DNA from: Oscillospiraceae bacterium
Lineage (GTDB): Bacteria > Bacillota > Clostridia > Oscillospirales > Ruminococcaceae
Length of the DNA: 64,000 nt
Assembly (NCBI GenBank): GCA_021769725.1
Contig: JAETSI010000006.1
Coordinates: forward strand, 62,001-126,000
Direction of reading: 5' to 3'
A program made the translations under genes and the position numbers. The notes beneath the pieces were generated by a model. It worked only from the letters and a program-made list of their open reading frames with translations. It was not told where the DNA came from and ran no database searches. Positions within the stretch are counted from its first letter, which is position 1. Each line of letters begins with the position of its first letter. Shown here piece by piece: positions 63,161 through 64,000 of this stretch.

Positions 63161-64000
63161 ATGAAAGCAGCGTTATATCCTAATTTTCAGAAAAAAAATG
63201 CACTTCCCTGCGCAAGGGAAGTCTGCGATATATTATGCCGTGAGGAGATTCAGGTCTGTGTCAGCGCAGATTTCAGAGAAGAATTTTCCGACAAGCCGGG
63301 CATCTTATTTGAGGATATTGAAGAATCTGCAAAAACGGCTGATATTGTAATCGCTATCGGTGGTGACGGAACAATACTCCGATGTGCCAAACTTCTTACC
63401 GGTACAGACACCAAACTACTGGGTATAAATACCGGAACTCTTGGTTTTATGGCAGGCTTGGAAGCCGATCAGCTTGATAAGCTCAGTTTGCTGAAAAAAG
63501 GAGGCTATGAGATCTCTGACCGCATGACGCTTGATGTTGTCTTTCACCGTGAGACGGGGGATGTTATCTATACGGCGCTGAACGAGGTCTCTGCACGTTC
63601 CGGAAGCTTCCGTATCTGTGATTTTGAGGTGTATTCCGACAGTTATCTTGTCGGCAGATACCGGGCTGACGGGGTTTTGTTCAGCACTCCGTCCGGATCT
63701 ACCGCTTATGCGCTTTCTGCCGGGGGACCTGTTATCGAGCCTGATCTTGAATGCATCGAAATGACACTGATCTGTCCGCATTCCCTGTTTTCGAGAGCGA
63801 CTATGTTTGCAGCAGGCAGAAAGCTCAGGCTTACAGATAAAACTCACAGCAGTGAAAGTATGGTCATATGTGTGGACGGAGAACTTTATTTTCAGCTTCA
63901 TGAAAATGAATCCATTGAGATCAGCAGGGGACAGCATAATATTAAATTTGTTAATCTTATAGGCAATTCCTTTCATGAATCCCTGTGCAGGAAGCTGTGT
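63161..64000 (+). CDS. nadK: NAD kinase (3' end not in window)
   Basis: 280 codons are visible and no stop is reached at the window edge; the family length of about 285 suggests only a few residues are missing. GGDGT is at 67-71, then LGINTGTLGFMAGLEADQL, LNEVSARSGSF and TPSGSTAYALSAGGP. It phosphorylates NAD to NADP. AAGGAG precedes ATG 63161. The tlyA-nadK order is common in Clostridia and is usually followed by argR and recN. Confidence 0.95.
   Translation, partial: MKAALYPNFQKKNALPCAREVCDILCREEIQVCVSADFREEFSDKPGILFEDIEESAKTADIVIAIGGDGTILRCAKLLTGTDTKLLGINTGTLGFMAGLEADQLDKLSLLKKGGYEISDRMTLDVVFHRETGDVIYTALNEVSARSGSFRICDFEVYSDSYLVGRYRADGVLFSTPSGSTAYALSAGGPVIEPDLECIEMTLICPHSLFSRATMFAAGRKLRLTDKTHSSESMVICVDGELYFQLHENESIEISRGQHNIKFVNLIGNSFHESLCRKLC

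Overview
The window reads as a chromosomal segment of a low-to-mid GC, endospore-lineage Firmicute. I infer a Ruminococcus-like member of the Oscillospiraceae. The evidence is a complete eight-gene spoIIIA operon followed by asp23-nusB-xseAB-ispA-dxs-tlyA-nadK, an rnj-gdpP-rplI-dnaB-tilS-ftsH operon, AGGAGG-type ribosome binding sites, TTGACA/TATAAT promoters with 17-bp spacers, and small-family genes typical of gut Clostridia (DUF951, DUF6125, paired PH-domain proteins). The species assignment is inference. I see no rRNA, tRNA, CRISPR array, transposase or prophage gene.

Layout. 0-3.6 kb (minus): a two-component regulator cut by the window edge, with a MacB/Bce-like ABC transporter. 3.7-6.7 kb (minus): three overlapping genes for a UbiA-type polyprenyl-phosphate phosphoribosyltransferase, a HAD phosphatase and a polytopic GT-C-like membrane protein, probably a polyprenyl-phosphate-pentose glycosylation cassette. 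6.9-10.1 kb (minus): an ABC-2 exporter whose promoter carries two near-identical 12-bp palindromes. 10.4-12.2 kb (plus): a GNAT acetyltransferase without a standard start codon, then pfkA. 12.3-13.6 kb (minus): an S1-domain protein and a small unknown. 13.7-18.3 kb (plus): DUF951, prfA, sua5, coaE and an M18 aminopeptidase. 18.4-24.3 kb (minus): MoxR, DUF58, transglutaminase, DUF308 and ogt. 24.5-27.5 kb: an XRE regulator divergent from a three-gene ABC-2 exporter. 27.7-31.5 kb (minus): hpf, then FHA-RodA-PBP. 31.7-40.6 kb (minus): rnj-gdpP-rplI-dnaB-tilS-ftsH. 41.1-43.7 kb (minus): a degenerate phosphohexomutase-like protein and a sodium:amino-acid symporter. 43.8-51.4 kb (plus): two PH-domain membrane proteins, a NarL-type two-component system, DUF6125 and an FtsX-type ABC transporter, which looks like an envelope stress/defence block. 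51.5-64 kb (plus): spoIIIAA-AH, then the asp23 to nadK housekeeping string including a TsaD paralogue.

Three families of dispersed intergenic repeats run through the accessory parts. The first is a 150-160 bp long-hairpin element (3 copies) whose arms differ between copies although pairing is kept. The second is a ~60-bp GC-rich element (3 copies), one of which supplies the 3' end of the DUF6125 gene. The third is a short element beginning GGCARCACCG (3 copies).

The observations I rate highest are the polyprenyl-phosphoribose cassette, the pseudo-phosphohexomutase in which every catalytic motif is eroded, and the co-varying long-hairpin repeat family. I did not find an unmistakably new multi-gene system.
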